Positions 19,421 to 27,402 of a DNA stretch of 64,000 nucleotides are shown here, piece after piece. Position numbers and translations under genes: made by a program. Every line of letters starts with the position of its first letter. Position 1 is the stretch's first letter. The stretch is from Streptomyces shenzhenensis (lineage in GTDB: Bacteria; Actinomycetota; Actinomycetes; Streptomycetales; Streptomycetaceae). The notes beneath the pieces were generated by a model. The model searched no databases and had not been told where the DNA came from. It worked only from the letters and a program-made list of their open reading frames with translations. The DNA is taken from NCBI RefSeq assembly GCF_003688995.1, contig NZ_PENI01000011.1:1-64000 (forward strand), in the 5' to 3' direction.

Positions 19421-20330
19421 GCCGACAGCACGTGAACGCCTGCCGGCGGCTGCCGCGCCCTTCAGCGTGCTCCATCAGAGGCACGGCGCCGCAGCGGCTC
19501 CGCCGCGTGGGTGCGGGCATCCCACCGGTGTGGTGAGCCGACGGCGCCCCGCCCGCCCTGCGGCGCGTGAAGGCCTGCGGCGGTTGCCACGCCAGTTGCG
19601 GGGCGGGTGCACCCCACCCTGCGGGCGAGTCGACGGCGTCCCGTCCGGCCTACGGCGTGTGAACGCCTGCCGGCAGCTACCGCGCCCGGCTGCATGAGTC
19701 TGCGCGGGGAGCAGGAGCCCCCCGGCGGCGTGGTTCTCCCGCGCGCTCCATCAGGGACGCGGCGCCGTAGCGCTGTGCGGCTCTGCCACGCGGGTGCGGG
19801 CATCCCACCGGGGTGGTGAGCCGACGGCGTCCTGCCCGGCCTACGGCGCGTGAACGCCTGCCGGCGGCTGCCGCGCCGGTTACGGCTGTGTGGGTCTGTG
19901 CGGTGGTGGGGAGGTTCCGGTTCCGCCGCGCGTGGGGCGGGCGCACCGCGCGGCGAGCCGACGGCGTCCCGCCCGCTCCGTGGCGCGTGAGCGCCTGCCG
20001 GCTTGGGGGCGGGCGTACCCGACCGCGGTGGCGAGCCTGCGGCGTCCCGCTCGCCCCGTGGCGCGTGAGCGCCTGTCGGCGGTTGCCCCGCCAGTTGCGG
20101 GGCGCGCGCCATCTACCGCGGTGGTGAGCCGACGGTGTCCCGCCCGCCCCATGGCGCGTGAGCGCCTGCCGGCTTGGGGGGACGGGTACCCGACCGTGGT
20201 GGCGAGCCTGCGGCGTCCCGCTCGTCCCACGGCGTGTGAGCGCCTGTCGGCGGCCGCCATGGCAGTCACGGGGCGCGCGCCATCTACCTCGGCGGTGTCT
20301 CGGGTGGCCCACGGTGCGTGAACGACCGCT
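19421..20330. repeat. 0.9-kb block of degenerate repeats, no gene
   Basis: The 987-bp gap before the enoyl-CoA hydratase gene is filled with units built on GAGCCGACGGCGTCCCGCCCG followed about 20 bp later by GGCGCGTGARCGCCTGYCGG. Copies of the second box start near 19431, 19566, 19658, 19849, 19986, 20064, 20157 and 20235, with a decayed one near 20311. Two higher-order repeats exist: an about 170-bp unit at 19986-20156 repeats at 20157-20310, and the CGGGCATCCCACCGG segment near 19510 recurs near 19800. Long open frames on both strands (RQALTRHG-type peptides) are repeat translations. Confidence 0.8.
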
Positions 20331-20342
20331 AACCTGCGGAGC

Positions 20343-21110
<768 letters not shown>

Positions 21111-21178
21111 GGTATACCGGCGGAAACACTTGCAGTTGACGCGATGTCTCATCCGGGTCCCCCGACGGGGCGGACTAT

Positions 21179-21207
21179 GGCAGCCTTAAGGCAGTCTTAA
21201 GCCTGCC
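21179..21207. promoter_or_regulatory. Inverted repeat with CTTAAG cores
   Basis: GGCAGCCTTAAG (21179-21190) and CTTAAGCCTGCC (21196-21207) are 12-bp arms matching at 11 positions around a 5-nt loop. The repeat lies 69 bp after the enoyl-CoA hydratase stop and about 180 bp before the ATPase gene. It could be a terminator or an operator. The AT-rich CTTAAG centre is unusual for a Streptomyces terminator. Confidence 0.5.
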
Positions 21208-21386
21208 TTGTCGAGGAGGCCCGTCTCTTGCCCGGGAGTGAACCCTTTCCGCAGGTCAACAGGGCTGCCATCAGCCCTGAGATGCCGGTGGTATATGCCG
21301 AACGGATGTTGCATGCGGGAACCTCTCCAGGGGTGTTTTCCCCCGGAACGGCCACGGACGGCGCCCGAGGCGGCCATGATGGGGGC

Positions 21387-21890
21387 ATGGCGGGCCTGGA
21401 GGGCATGGGACAGCCGCGGGGACACGGCCGTGCGACCGCGGCGCGCTGGTCGCCCGCGGTCGAGGACGAACGGGCCCTCAGAGCACTGGACTTGTTCGGC
21501 AACCCCGCCGAGGCCGAGGTCCCGCTGCCGTCCCGCCCCGAGTCGGCGGCCACCGCGCGCCGGCTCGCCCAGGTCGTCGTCCTGCGCCAGTGGGGGCTGA
21601 CCCCGAAGCTGACCGAGGACGCCGTCCTGCTCGTCTCCGAACTCGTCGGCAACGCCGTGCGCCACACCGGCGCCCGCGTCTTCGGCCTGCGCCTGCGCCG
21701 TCGCCGTGGCTGGATCCGGGTCGAGATCCGCGACCCCTCCCGCGGACTGCCCTGTCTGATGCCGGTTCAGGAGCTGGACATCAGCGGCCGTGGACTGTTC
21801 CTCGTGGACACGCTGTCCGACCGCTGGGGCGTGGACCTGCTGCCGCGCGGCAAGACGACCTGGTTCGAGATGCGGGTGGCCGACCGCTGA
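21387..21890 (+). CDS. RsbW-like anti-sigma/histidine-kinase-type ATPase
   Basis: A 167-aa single-domain HATPase_c protein of the RsbW/SpoIIAB superfamily, very numerous in Streptomyces. It may bind a sigma or anti-anti-sigma factor and phosphorylate it. The N-box reads ELVGNAVRHTG and the G1 region ISGRGLFLVDTLSDRWGV. The DNA upstream of 21387 in this frame has low third-position GC, so the longer in-frame starts (21228, 21282) are disfavoured. The ATG at 21387 follows GGGGGC. No sigma factor gene is adjacent, so the partner is unknown. Confidence 0.8.
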   Translation: MAGLEGMGQPRGHGRATAARWSPAVEDERALRALDLFGNPAEAEVPLPSRPESAATARRLAQVVVLRQWGLTPKLTEDAVLLVSELVGNAVRHTGARVFGLRLRRRRGWIRVEIRDPSRGLPCLMPVQELDISGRGLFLVDTLSDRWGVDLLPRGKTTWFEMRVADR

Positions 21891-21980
21891 CGGCCCGCCC
21901 GCCACCACGGGCGTACGCGGCGCTGTGCGGGGCGACCCGACAACTGTCCCTCGATGGGCGCAATCGGCGTTTTTTCTGCC

Positions 21981-21986
21981 TAATAC
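21981..21986 (+). promoter_or_regulatory. Candidate -10 box for a leaderless transcript
   Basis: TAATAC at 21981-21986 matches five of six bases of TATAAT, within an unusually T-rich patch. The ATG at 21994 lies only 7 bases further on, so transcription would begin at or next to the start codon. No Shine-Dalgarno sequence precedes that ATG. A -35 element is not obvious. Confidence 0.45.
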
Positions 21987-21993
21987 CCCTTAA

Positions 21994-22800
21994 ATGGTGC
22001 GCGTGACCACGACCGACCGCCGCGGGGCGCTGCGGGCGGGTGCCGGGCTCGTCACCGGCGGTGTCCTCGCCGCCGGGTGCGCGTCCGCAGCGGGCTCCGG
22101 GCAGCCCGTCCCCACCCGCCCCACCACGACCGCCACCCCTTCGCCCGGCCCCGCGAAGACCACGTCCCGCGCCGCCCCCGCGCCCCGGGCCTTCCCCCGG
22201 CAGCCCGCCCAGATCACCCACGGCCCGCGCGACCGGCCCCGGGTCGCCCTCACCTTCCACGGCCAGGGCGACCCGGCGCTCGCCCGCGCCCTGCTCACCG
22301 AGGCCGAGCGGCGCGGCGCCCGCATCACCGTGCTCGCCGTCGGCAGCTGGCTCGACGAGCACCCCGAGCTGGCCCGCCGCATCCTCGACGGCGGCCACGA
22401 CCTCGGCAACCACACCCAGCGGCACGTCTCGATCAACACCATGACCGAGGCCGACGCCCGCGCCGAGATCACCGATTGCGCGGACCGGCTGACACGCCTC
22501 ACCGGTTCGATCGGCAGCTGGTTCCGCCCGTCCCGGGCCCCGACCGCCTCCCCGCTGGTCGAGCGGCTGGCCCGCGCCGCGGGCTACCCGCACGTGCTGT
22601 CGTACGACGTCGACTCGCTCGACTACACCCGGCCGGGCGCACCCGCCGTCACCCGCAAGGTCCTCGCCGAGGTCACCGGCGGATCGGTGGTCAGCCTGCA
22701 CTTCGGCTACCCGGACACGGTGACCGCCCTCCCCGACGTCCTGCAAGAACTCGACCGCCGCGGACTGCACGCGGTCACCACCACGGAGCTGCTGAGCTGA
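21994..22800 (+). CDS. Polysaccharide deacetylase-like lipoprotein lacking the catalytic Asp pair
   Basis: A 268-aa exported protein. The N-terminus has a Tat-like TDRRGALR and a lipobox ending VLAAGC (Cys29), then a Pro/Thr linker and a NodB-homology domain (about residues 85-265). The usual TFDDGP motif reads TFHGQGDP here, so the catalytic-base Asp and metal-ligand Asp are missing. The second metal motif is kept as NHTQRH, and RPSRAP stands at motif 3. It may be a carbohydrate-binding or altered enzyme. The stop overlaps the ATG of the next gene by one base, so the two are translated together. Start choice (21994 versus GTG 22003) is uncertain. Confidence 0.8.
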   Translation: MVRVTTTDRRGALRAGAGLVTGGVLAAGCASAAGSGQPVPTRPTTTATPSPGPAKTTSRAAPAPRAFPRQPAQITHGPRDRPRVALTFHGQGDPALARALLTEAERRGARITVLAVGSWLDEHPELARRILDGGHDLGNHTQRHVSINTMTEADARAEITDCADRLTRLTGSIGSWFRPSRAPTASPLVERLARAAGYPHVLSYDVDSLDYTRPGAPAVTRKVLAEVTGGSVVSLHFGYPDTVTALPDVLQELDRRGLHAVTTTELLS

Positions 22801-23990
22801 TGCAACCCACCCTCGCCGCCCGCGGCCTGGCCGCCGGTGCCGCCCTGTCCGCCTTGTCCGCCCTGACCCTGCTGTCCGCCTGCGGCAGCGACAACGAGCA
22901 CCGCACGGACCCGGCGACCCCCTCGGCGCCCGTTCCCGCCCGGTCGACGCAGCAGGGCGACGGACTGCCCGGCATGCCGCCGGTGCTCGACCCGAAGGAC
23001 GTCTACGCCGCCGACCGCCCCGGCCTGCTCTCCCCGGTGGCCAAGGACTTCCAGTCCCGGATCTACGTCCCCAACACCAACTCCAACACCGTCACCGTGA
23101 TCGACCCGACGACGTACAAGGTCATCGAGACGATCCCGGTCGGCGTCCAGCCCCAGCACGTCGTGCCCTCCTGGGACTTGAAGACGCTGTGGGTCAACAA
23201 CGACCGGGGCAACTCCCTGACCCCCATCGACCCGAGGACCGGGAAGGCGGGCAAGCCGGTTTCCGTGCACGACCCGTACAACCTCTACTTCACACCCGAC
23301 GGCAAGTACGCGATCGTCATGGCCTCCCTCGACCGCCAGCTGGTCTTCCGTGACCCGCACACCATGAAGACCGCGAAGGCCGTCCCGGTCAGCTGCTACG
23401 GCGTCAACCACGCCGACTTCTCTCTCGACGGCCGCTACTTCATCGTCTCCTGCGAGTTCAGCGGCGAACTGCTGAAGGTCGACACGGCGCGGATGGAGGT
23501 CGTCGCGCAGCAGAAGCTGCCGTTGCAGGGCGCGATGCCCCAGGACGTCAAGATGTCGCCCGACGGCAAGCTGTTCTACATCGCCGACATGAAGGCCAAC
23601 GGGCTGTGGATCCTGGACGGCGACGCCTTCGACAAGCCGCGGTTCCTGGCCACCGGCAACGGCTGCCACGGCCTGTACGTCAGCCGCGACTCCCGCACGA
23701 TGTACATCTCCAACCGGGGCGAGGGCACCATCTCCCTCCTCGACTTCGGCCGGGGCAAGCTCACCGGCAAGTGGCGCCTGCCCGGCGGCGGCAGCCCCGA
23801 CATGGGCGGCGTCTCCGCGGACGGCAAGGTGCTGTGGCTGTCCGGCCGTTACAACTCCGAGGTGTACGCCATCGACACCCGCACCGGCGCCCAGCTGGCC
23901 CGCATCAAGGTCGGCAGCGGCCCGCACGGACTCGCCGTCTATCCGCAGCCGGGCCGCTACTCGCTCGGACACACGGGCATCTTCCGCTGA
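22800..23990 (+). CDS. YVTN-type beta-propeller lipoprotein
   Basis: A 396-aa membrane-anchored extracytoplasmic protein. The signal peptide ends in the lipobox LLSAC (Cys28), followed by a linker and a seven-bladed YncE/YVTN-like beta-propeller. Blade repeats are visible as IYVPNTNSNTVTVIDPTTYKVIETIPVG, LWVNNDRGNSLTPIDPRTGK and MYISNRGEGTISLLDFGRGK. It probably binds a protein or ligand; no catalytic residues are apparent. The ATG at 22800 uses the last base of the preceding stop (TGATG). This links it functionally with the deacetylase-like lipoprotein. Confidence 0.85.
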   Translation: MQPTLAARGLAAGAALSALSALTLLSACGSDNEHRTDPATPSAPVPARSTQQGDGLPGMPPVLDPKDVYAADRPGLLSPVAKDFQSRIYVPNTNSNTVTVIDPTTYKVIETIPVGVQPQHVVPSWDLKTLWVNNDRGNSLTPIDPRTGKAGKPVSVHDPYNLYFTPDGKYAIVMASLDRQLVFRDPHTMKTAKAVPVSCYGVNHADFSLDGRYFIVSCEFSGELLKVDTARMEVVAQQKLPLQGAMPQDVKMSPDGKLFYIADMKANGLWILDGDAFDKPRFLATGNGCHGLYVSRDSRTMYISNRGEGTISLLDFGRGKLTGKWRLPGGGSPDMGGVSADGKVLWLSGRYNSEVYAIDTRTGAQLARIKVGSGPHGLAVYPQPGRYSLGHTGIFR

Positions 23991-24024
23991 GAACCGGTCA
24001 GTTGGACACGCCCCCGATGGGGTG

Positions 24025-24060
24025 ACGATCCCGGCTCCATGACCCCGGAACCGGGATCGT
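24025..24060. terminator. Perfect 10-bp inverted repeat before the ADP-ribosyltransferase gene
   Basis: ACGATCCCGG (24025-24034) and CCGGGATCGT (24051-24060) are exact inverted arms with a 16-nt loop. They lie 35 bp after the propeller stop and end 7 bp before the ATG at 24068. It could terminate the upstream lipoprotein operon, or act as an operator or 5' hairpin controlling the toxin-like gene. Confidence 0.5.
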
Positions 24061-24067
24061 GCTCCGC

Positions 24068-24688
24068 ATGACCAGCACTCGTCCGCGGCGCCGCGTCACC
24101 GCCGCCGCCCTCTCCCTCGCGGCCGTCCTCGCCACGACGGCCGCCGCCCCGGCCGCCTCGGCCCCCGCGAAGGCGCCCGCCCGGGCCGCCGCCCAGGCCG
24201 CCCCGGCCTGCCCCCGGTTCGAGGACCGGATCAAGGCCGCCGCCGACCGCCGCGTCGACATCGACCGGATCACGCCGAAGCCGGTGTGGCGCACCACGTG
24301 CGGCACCCTGTACCGCAGCGACAGCCGCGCCCCGTCCGTCGTCTTCGAGCAGGGCTTCCGGCCCAAGGACGTGGTGAACGGGCAGTACGACGTCGAGCGG
24401 TACGTCCTCGTCAACCAGCCCTCGCCGTACGTCTCCACGACGTACGACCACGACCTGTACAAGACCTGGTACAAGTCCGGCTACAACTACTACGTCGACG
24501 CCCCGGGCGGCGTCGACGTGAACAAGACCATCGGCGACACCCACAAGTGGGCCGACCAGGTGGAGGTCGCCTTCCCCGGCGGCATCCAGCGGAAGTACAT
24601 CATCGGCGTCTGCCCGGTCGACAGGACGACCAAGACCGAGATCATGAACGACTGCCGGAGCAATCCGCACTACGTGCCGTGGCACTGA
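24068..24688 (+). CDS. Secreted DNA-type mono-ADP-ribosyltransferase (ScARP/Scabin-like)
   Basis: A 206-aa exported enzyme. A Sec signal peptide (residues 1 to about 32, ending PAASA) precedes a pierisin-like ART domain. The R-S-E class signature is visible: the NAD-binding Arg in TLYRSDSR, the STS-equivalent in YVSTTYD, and the catalytic QxE in WADQVEVAF. The QxE form fits transfer of ADP-ribose to guanine, as reported for S. coelicolor ScARP (SCO5461, from memory) and S. scabiei Scabin. Cysteines suggest disulfides outside the cell. A GTG three codons upstream (24059) is an alternative start. The 3' end overlaps the convergent GNAT gene by 47 bp. Confidence 0.9.
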   Translation: MTSTRPRRRVTAAALSLAAVLATTAAAPAASAPAKAPARAAAQAAPACPRFEDRIKAAADRRVDIDRITPKPVWRTTCGTLYRSDSRAPSVVFEQGFRPKDVVNGQYDVERYVLVNQPSPYVSTTYDHDLYKTWYKSGYNYYVDAPGGVDVNKTIGDTHKWADQVEVAFPGGIQRKYIIGVCPVDRTTKTEIMNDCRSNPHYVPWH

Positions 24689-25310
24689 GCAGCGCCTCCG
24701 CCCCCACCGGGCGATAGCCGGCCGCCAGGAACGCCCGCAGGCTGCGGGCGTTCCCCGGCGACACCTGGGCCCACACCGGCTCGTCGGCGAGCCGCAGCGC
24801 CGCCGCCACGAGGTCCCGCCCCAGCCCCCGGTGGCGCGCCCCCTCGGCCACCTCCACCGACACCTCCAGCCGCCCGGCCACCCCGCGGCCCAGCGCCACC
24901 ACCCCGCCGTCCGCCGCCCAGGCGCGCACCTGGTCGCGGTGCCCGCGGGCAGCGGCGACCCGGGGATGACCGGAGTCCGCGATCTCCCGGAGCGCGAGCG
25001 GCGGCCGGTCCGGCAGGGGAGCGCCGACCAGCAGCGCGTCGACCGTGTCATGGACGCGCCCCGTGCGCGCCATGAAGTCCACCAGGAAGCGCGGATGCAG
25101 GGCGGCGGCGAGCGGATCGCAGTCCACCGCGGCGAGCGCCCCGCGCACCCACCGCTCGTCCTCGTCCGTGAACACCACGGCGTGCGCGGTGAAGGCGATC
25201 ACCCCCGCATGGCGGTGCGCGTGCTGCGGCACCACGGTCGTGCCGCCGTCGTCCGGCGGGAAGACGCCCCGGGCCGCCGCGTCGAGCAGGTCCCGCAGGG
25301 TCTGTGTCAC
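24642..25310 (-). CDS. GNAT-family acetyltransferase
   Basis: A 222-aa protein with a C-terminal GNAT fold (about residues 125-215). The acetyl-CoA loop appears as EGARHRGLGRDLVAAAL and is followed by VSPGNARSLRAFLAAGY. The N-terminal half (TQTLRDLLDAAARGVFPPDDGG, then FTAHAVVFTDEDERWV) is a less conserved extension seen in actinobacterial homologues. The GTG at 25310 is preferred; longer frames run through the MerR promoter. It is convergent with the ADP-ribosyltransferase gene and overlaps its 3' end by 47 bp, and divergent from the MerR gene. The acceptor substrate is unknown. Confidence 0.82.
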   Translation of the reverse strand: MTQTLRDLLDAAARGVFPPDDGGTTVVPQHAHRHAGVIAFTAHAVVFTDEDERWVRGALAAVDCDPLAAALHPRFLVDFMARTGRVHDTVDALLVGAPLPDRPPLALREIADSGHPRVAAARGHRDQVRAWAADGGVVALGRGVAGRLEVSVEVAEGARHRGLGRDLVAAALRLADEPVWAQVSPGNARSLRAFLAAGYRPVGAEALLSATARSADCSGSRS

Positions 25311-25330
25311 GCCCGCCCTCCCGGGACTCC

Positions 25331-25361
25331 TTGTGTCTCCACCCGCTGGAGGGCCCAGACT
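25331..25361 (+). promoter_or_regulatory. MerR-type promoter with 19-bp spacer and dyad operator
   Basis: TTGTGT (25331-25336) as -35 and CAGACT (25356-25361) as -10 are separated by 19 bp, the overlong spacing that MerR activators correct by DNA distortion. Inside the spacer CTCCA (25337-25341) and TGGAG (25347-25351) are a perfect dyad. The predicted start of transcription falls at about 25368-25369, on the ATG of the merR gene, so the message would be leaderless and autoregulated. Confidence 0.75.
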
Positions 25362-25368
25362 CGCAGAC

Positions 25369-26304
25369 ATGCGGCACCATCCGGGGGGACACCCCCCGTA
25401 CGACGGCACCGGTCTCTTCACCATCGGTGAGCTGGCCCGGTCCACCGGGCTGACCGTGCGCACCATCCGCTACTGGTCCGACGAGGGCGTCCTCGACCCG
25501 GTGGCCCGCTCAGCGGGCGGCTACCGGCTCTACGACGCCGCGTCCGTCGCCCGCCTCGAACTGATCCGCACCCTGCGCGAACTGGGCCTCGGCCTGGCAC
25601 AGGTGCGTGAGGTGCTGTCCGGTGAGCGGACGGTGGCGGAGGTCGCGGCCGCTCACGTGGCGGCCCTCGACGCCCAGATACGTTCGCTGAGGGTGACCCG
25701 GGCGGTGCTGTCGACCGTGGCGCGACGTGGCTCGACCGCAGCGGAGATGACGCTCATGAACAAGCTGGCGCGGCTGTCGGCCGCCGAACGGCGGCGGATC
25801 GTGGACGAGTTCGTGGAGGAGACCTTCCGCGGGCTGGACACCGCCGACCCCGCGATCCGGGAGCGGATGCGGCACACCGGGGTGAGCCTGCCCGACGACC
25901 CGACCCCGGACCAGGTCGACGCCTGGGTGGAGCTGGCCGAGCTGCTCCAGGACCCGGACTTCCGGGCCGCGATGCGCCGGAACATCGAGATCAACGCGGC
26001 GGACCGCGGCCCGGACACCCCGGCCGGCGCGTCCCTGTGGTTCTTCCGGCGCCTCGTCGACCTGGTCGGCGCCGCGCGGGCGCGCGGCGCCGCGCCCGAG
26101 GGCCCGGAGGCCGACGCCGTGCTGACCGAGCTGCTGGGCGAGGGCGCGGACCACGCGGCGGTGCTGCGCCGCATCGACCTCGGCACCCAGGTCGCCCGCT
26201 ACCGCGAGCTGGCCGCCGCCGTCGCCGGACACGAGGAGCCCCCGCGGCACCAGGAGGAGTTCGCGTGGGTGGTCACCGCGCTGCGGGCGCGCGCCGGCAG
26301 TTAA
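25369..26304 (+). CDS. MerR-family transcriptional regulator
   Basis: A 311-aa regulator. The N-terminal winged helix-turn-helix is FTIGELARSTGLTVRTIRYWSDEGVLDPVARSAGGYRLYD-like, with the dimerisation coiled coil following (RTLRELGLGLAQVREVLSGERTV and AAHVAALDAQIRSLRVTRAVL). The remaining about 190 residues form a helical effector domain with no cysteine metal-binding pattern, so an organic ligand is more likely than a metal. The ATG at 25369 coincides with the predicted transcription start of the MerR-type promoter. The divergent GNAT gene may be a co-target. Confidence 0.9.
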   Translation: MRHHPGGHPPYDGTGLFTIGELARSTGLTVRTIRYWSDEGVLDPVARSAGGYRLYDAASVARLELIRTLRELGLGLAQVREVLSGERTVAEVAAAHVAALDAQIRSLRVTRAVLSTVARRGSTAAEMTLMNKLARLSAAERRRIVDEFVEETFRGLDTADPAIRERMRHTGVSLPDDPTPDQVDAWVELAELLQDPDFRAAMRRNIEINAADRGPDTPAGASLWFFRRLVDLVGAARARGAAPEGPEADAVLTELLGEGADHAAVLRRIDLGTQVARYRELAAAVAGHEEPPRHQEEFAWVVTALRARAGS

Positions 26305-26363
26305 TCTGACCCGCGGCACTACGCCGACACGGCACGAGAAACACGAGCAAAAGGGGCGGATCG

Positions 26364-26576
26364 GTGGCGGACATCGACGAGGCACGCAAGCACTTCGAGC
26401 GGATCGACGCGGACGGCGACGGCTTCATCACCGCCGCGGAGTTCAAGACCGCCCTGGCCCAGGGGGGCGACTGGAACGTCACCGAGGCGGTGGCCGAGGT
26501 CATCATCAAGACCCGTGACCTCAACGGCGACAAGGTGCTGTCGTTCGACGAGTTCTGGGCCTACCTGAACAAGTGA
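26364..26576 (+). CDS. Small EF-hand calcium-binding protein
   Basis: A 70-aa cytoplasmic protein with two canonical EF-hands: DADGDGFITAAE (about residues 15-26) and DLNGDKVLSFDE (about 52-63). All Ca2+-coordinating positions 1, 3, 5 and 12 carry suitable side chains (D, D, D, E and D, N, D, E). The GTG at 26364 follows AAAGGGG. It is a calmodulin-like calcium sensor or buffer common in Streptomyces. A strong hairpin terminator lies 8 bp after the stop. Confidence 0.92.
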   Translation: MADIDEARKHFERIDADGDGFITAAEFKTALAQGGDWNVTEAVAEVIIKTRDLNGDKVLSFDEFWAYLNK

Positions 26577-26584
26577 CCTGAGCG

Positions 26585-26616
26585 GAACGGGGGCGCCCGG
26601 CCGGGCGCCCCCGTTC
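26585..26616. terminator. Bidirectional terminator, perfect 16-bp arms
   Basis: GAACGGGGGCGCCCGG (26585-26600) and CCGGGCGCCCCCGTTC (26601-26616) form one perfect palindrome. It sits exactly between the stop of the EF-hand gene and the stop of the convergent ABC ATPase gene (26617) and can serve both. Confidence 0.9.
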
Positions 26617-27402
26617 TCATGCCGGGCGCTCGACGCGCACGTTCCAGCGGCCGCCGTGGCGTTCCAGGACCAGCGGCAGGTCGAAGCACTTGCCGAGCCG
26701 GTCACCGGTGAGCACGTCCGCCGCCGGGCCCTGCGCGAGACCGCGCCCGTCGCGCAGCAGCAGCGCGTGCGTGGTGCCGGCCGGCAGCTCCTCCAGATGG
26801 TGCGTGACCAGCACCGTCGCCAGCCGCGGATGCTCCCGGCGCAGCGTGTCCAGCGCGCCGAGCAGATGTTCCCGGCCCGGCAGGTCGAGCCCGGTGGCCG
26901 GCTCGTCCAGGAGCAGCAGCCGCGGCTCGGGCATCAGCGCCCGCGCGATCAGGGTCCGGCCGCGCTGCCCCTGGGAGAGCGTGGGCCAGCGGGCCTCGCG
27001 GTGGCCGGCCAGCCCGAGCGTGTCGATGAGCCGGTCGGCCCGCGCCTCCTGCTCCGGCGTCGGCCGCCAGCGGGGCAGCGGGGCCACCGAGTTGGTCAGC
27101 CCGGTCAGCACCACGCTGTGCACGGTCAGCGGTTCGGTGAGCGGGTGGCGGGGGTCGACGTGTCCCACGTACGACCTCAACTCCCGTACGTCGACCCGGC
27201 CGAGGCGGCGGCCGAGCACCTCGACCGTGCCCCGTGTCGGATGGGTCAGGGCGCCGAGCAGGCCGAGCAGGGTGGACTTCCCGGCGCCGTTGGCGCCGAG
27301 CAGCGCCCAGTGCTCGCCCGCCCGCACGGTCAGTGAGACCTCCTGGAGGATCGGCCGGCCGTCGCGCACGACGTGCACGTCCTCCGCGCGCAGGACGATC
27401 AC
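26617..27402 (-). CDS. ABC transporter ATP-binding protein (ModF/ZnuC-like)
   Basis: A 261-aa stand-alone ATPase. Walker A is GANGAGKST, signature LSQGQRGRTLIARAL and Walker B LLLLDEPATGLD, with the switch His in VLVTHHLEE. The YVGHVDPRHPLTEPLTVHSVVLTG stretch resembles iron-siderophore/molybdate-type importers or the single-protein YlmA/ModF-like ATPases. No permease gene is adjacent, so the partner is unknown or the protein works without one. The GTG at 27402 overlaps the stop of a 71-codon gene (GTGA), so expression is coupled to it. Confidence 0.85.
   Translation of the reverse strand: MIVLRAEDVHVVRDGRPILQEVSLTVRAGEHWALLGANGAGKSTLLGLLGALTHPTRGTVEVLGRRLGRVDVRELRSYVGHVDPRHPLTEPLTVHSVVLTGLTNSVAPLPRWRPTPEQEARADRLIDTLGLAGHREARWPTLSQGQRGRTLIARALMPEPRLLLLDEPATGLDLPGREHLLGALDTLRREHPRLATVLVTHHLEELPAGTTHALLLRDGRGLAQGPAADVLTGDRLGKCFDLPLVLERHGGRWNVRVERPA

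Noticed and set aside
18018..19520. 500-codon ORF antisense to the second L,D-transpeptidase gene
   Set aside because: Shadow frame; the + strand carries a lipoprotein signal and an intact catalytic motif.
19462..20112. 216-codon reverse ORF and similar frames in the 19.4-20.3 kb block
   Set aside because: The peptide is an Arg/Pro/Gly repeat (RRQALTRHG-type) produced by the DNA repeat itself. There is no ribosome-binding site and no domain.
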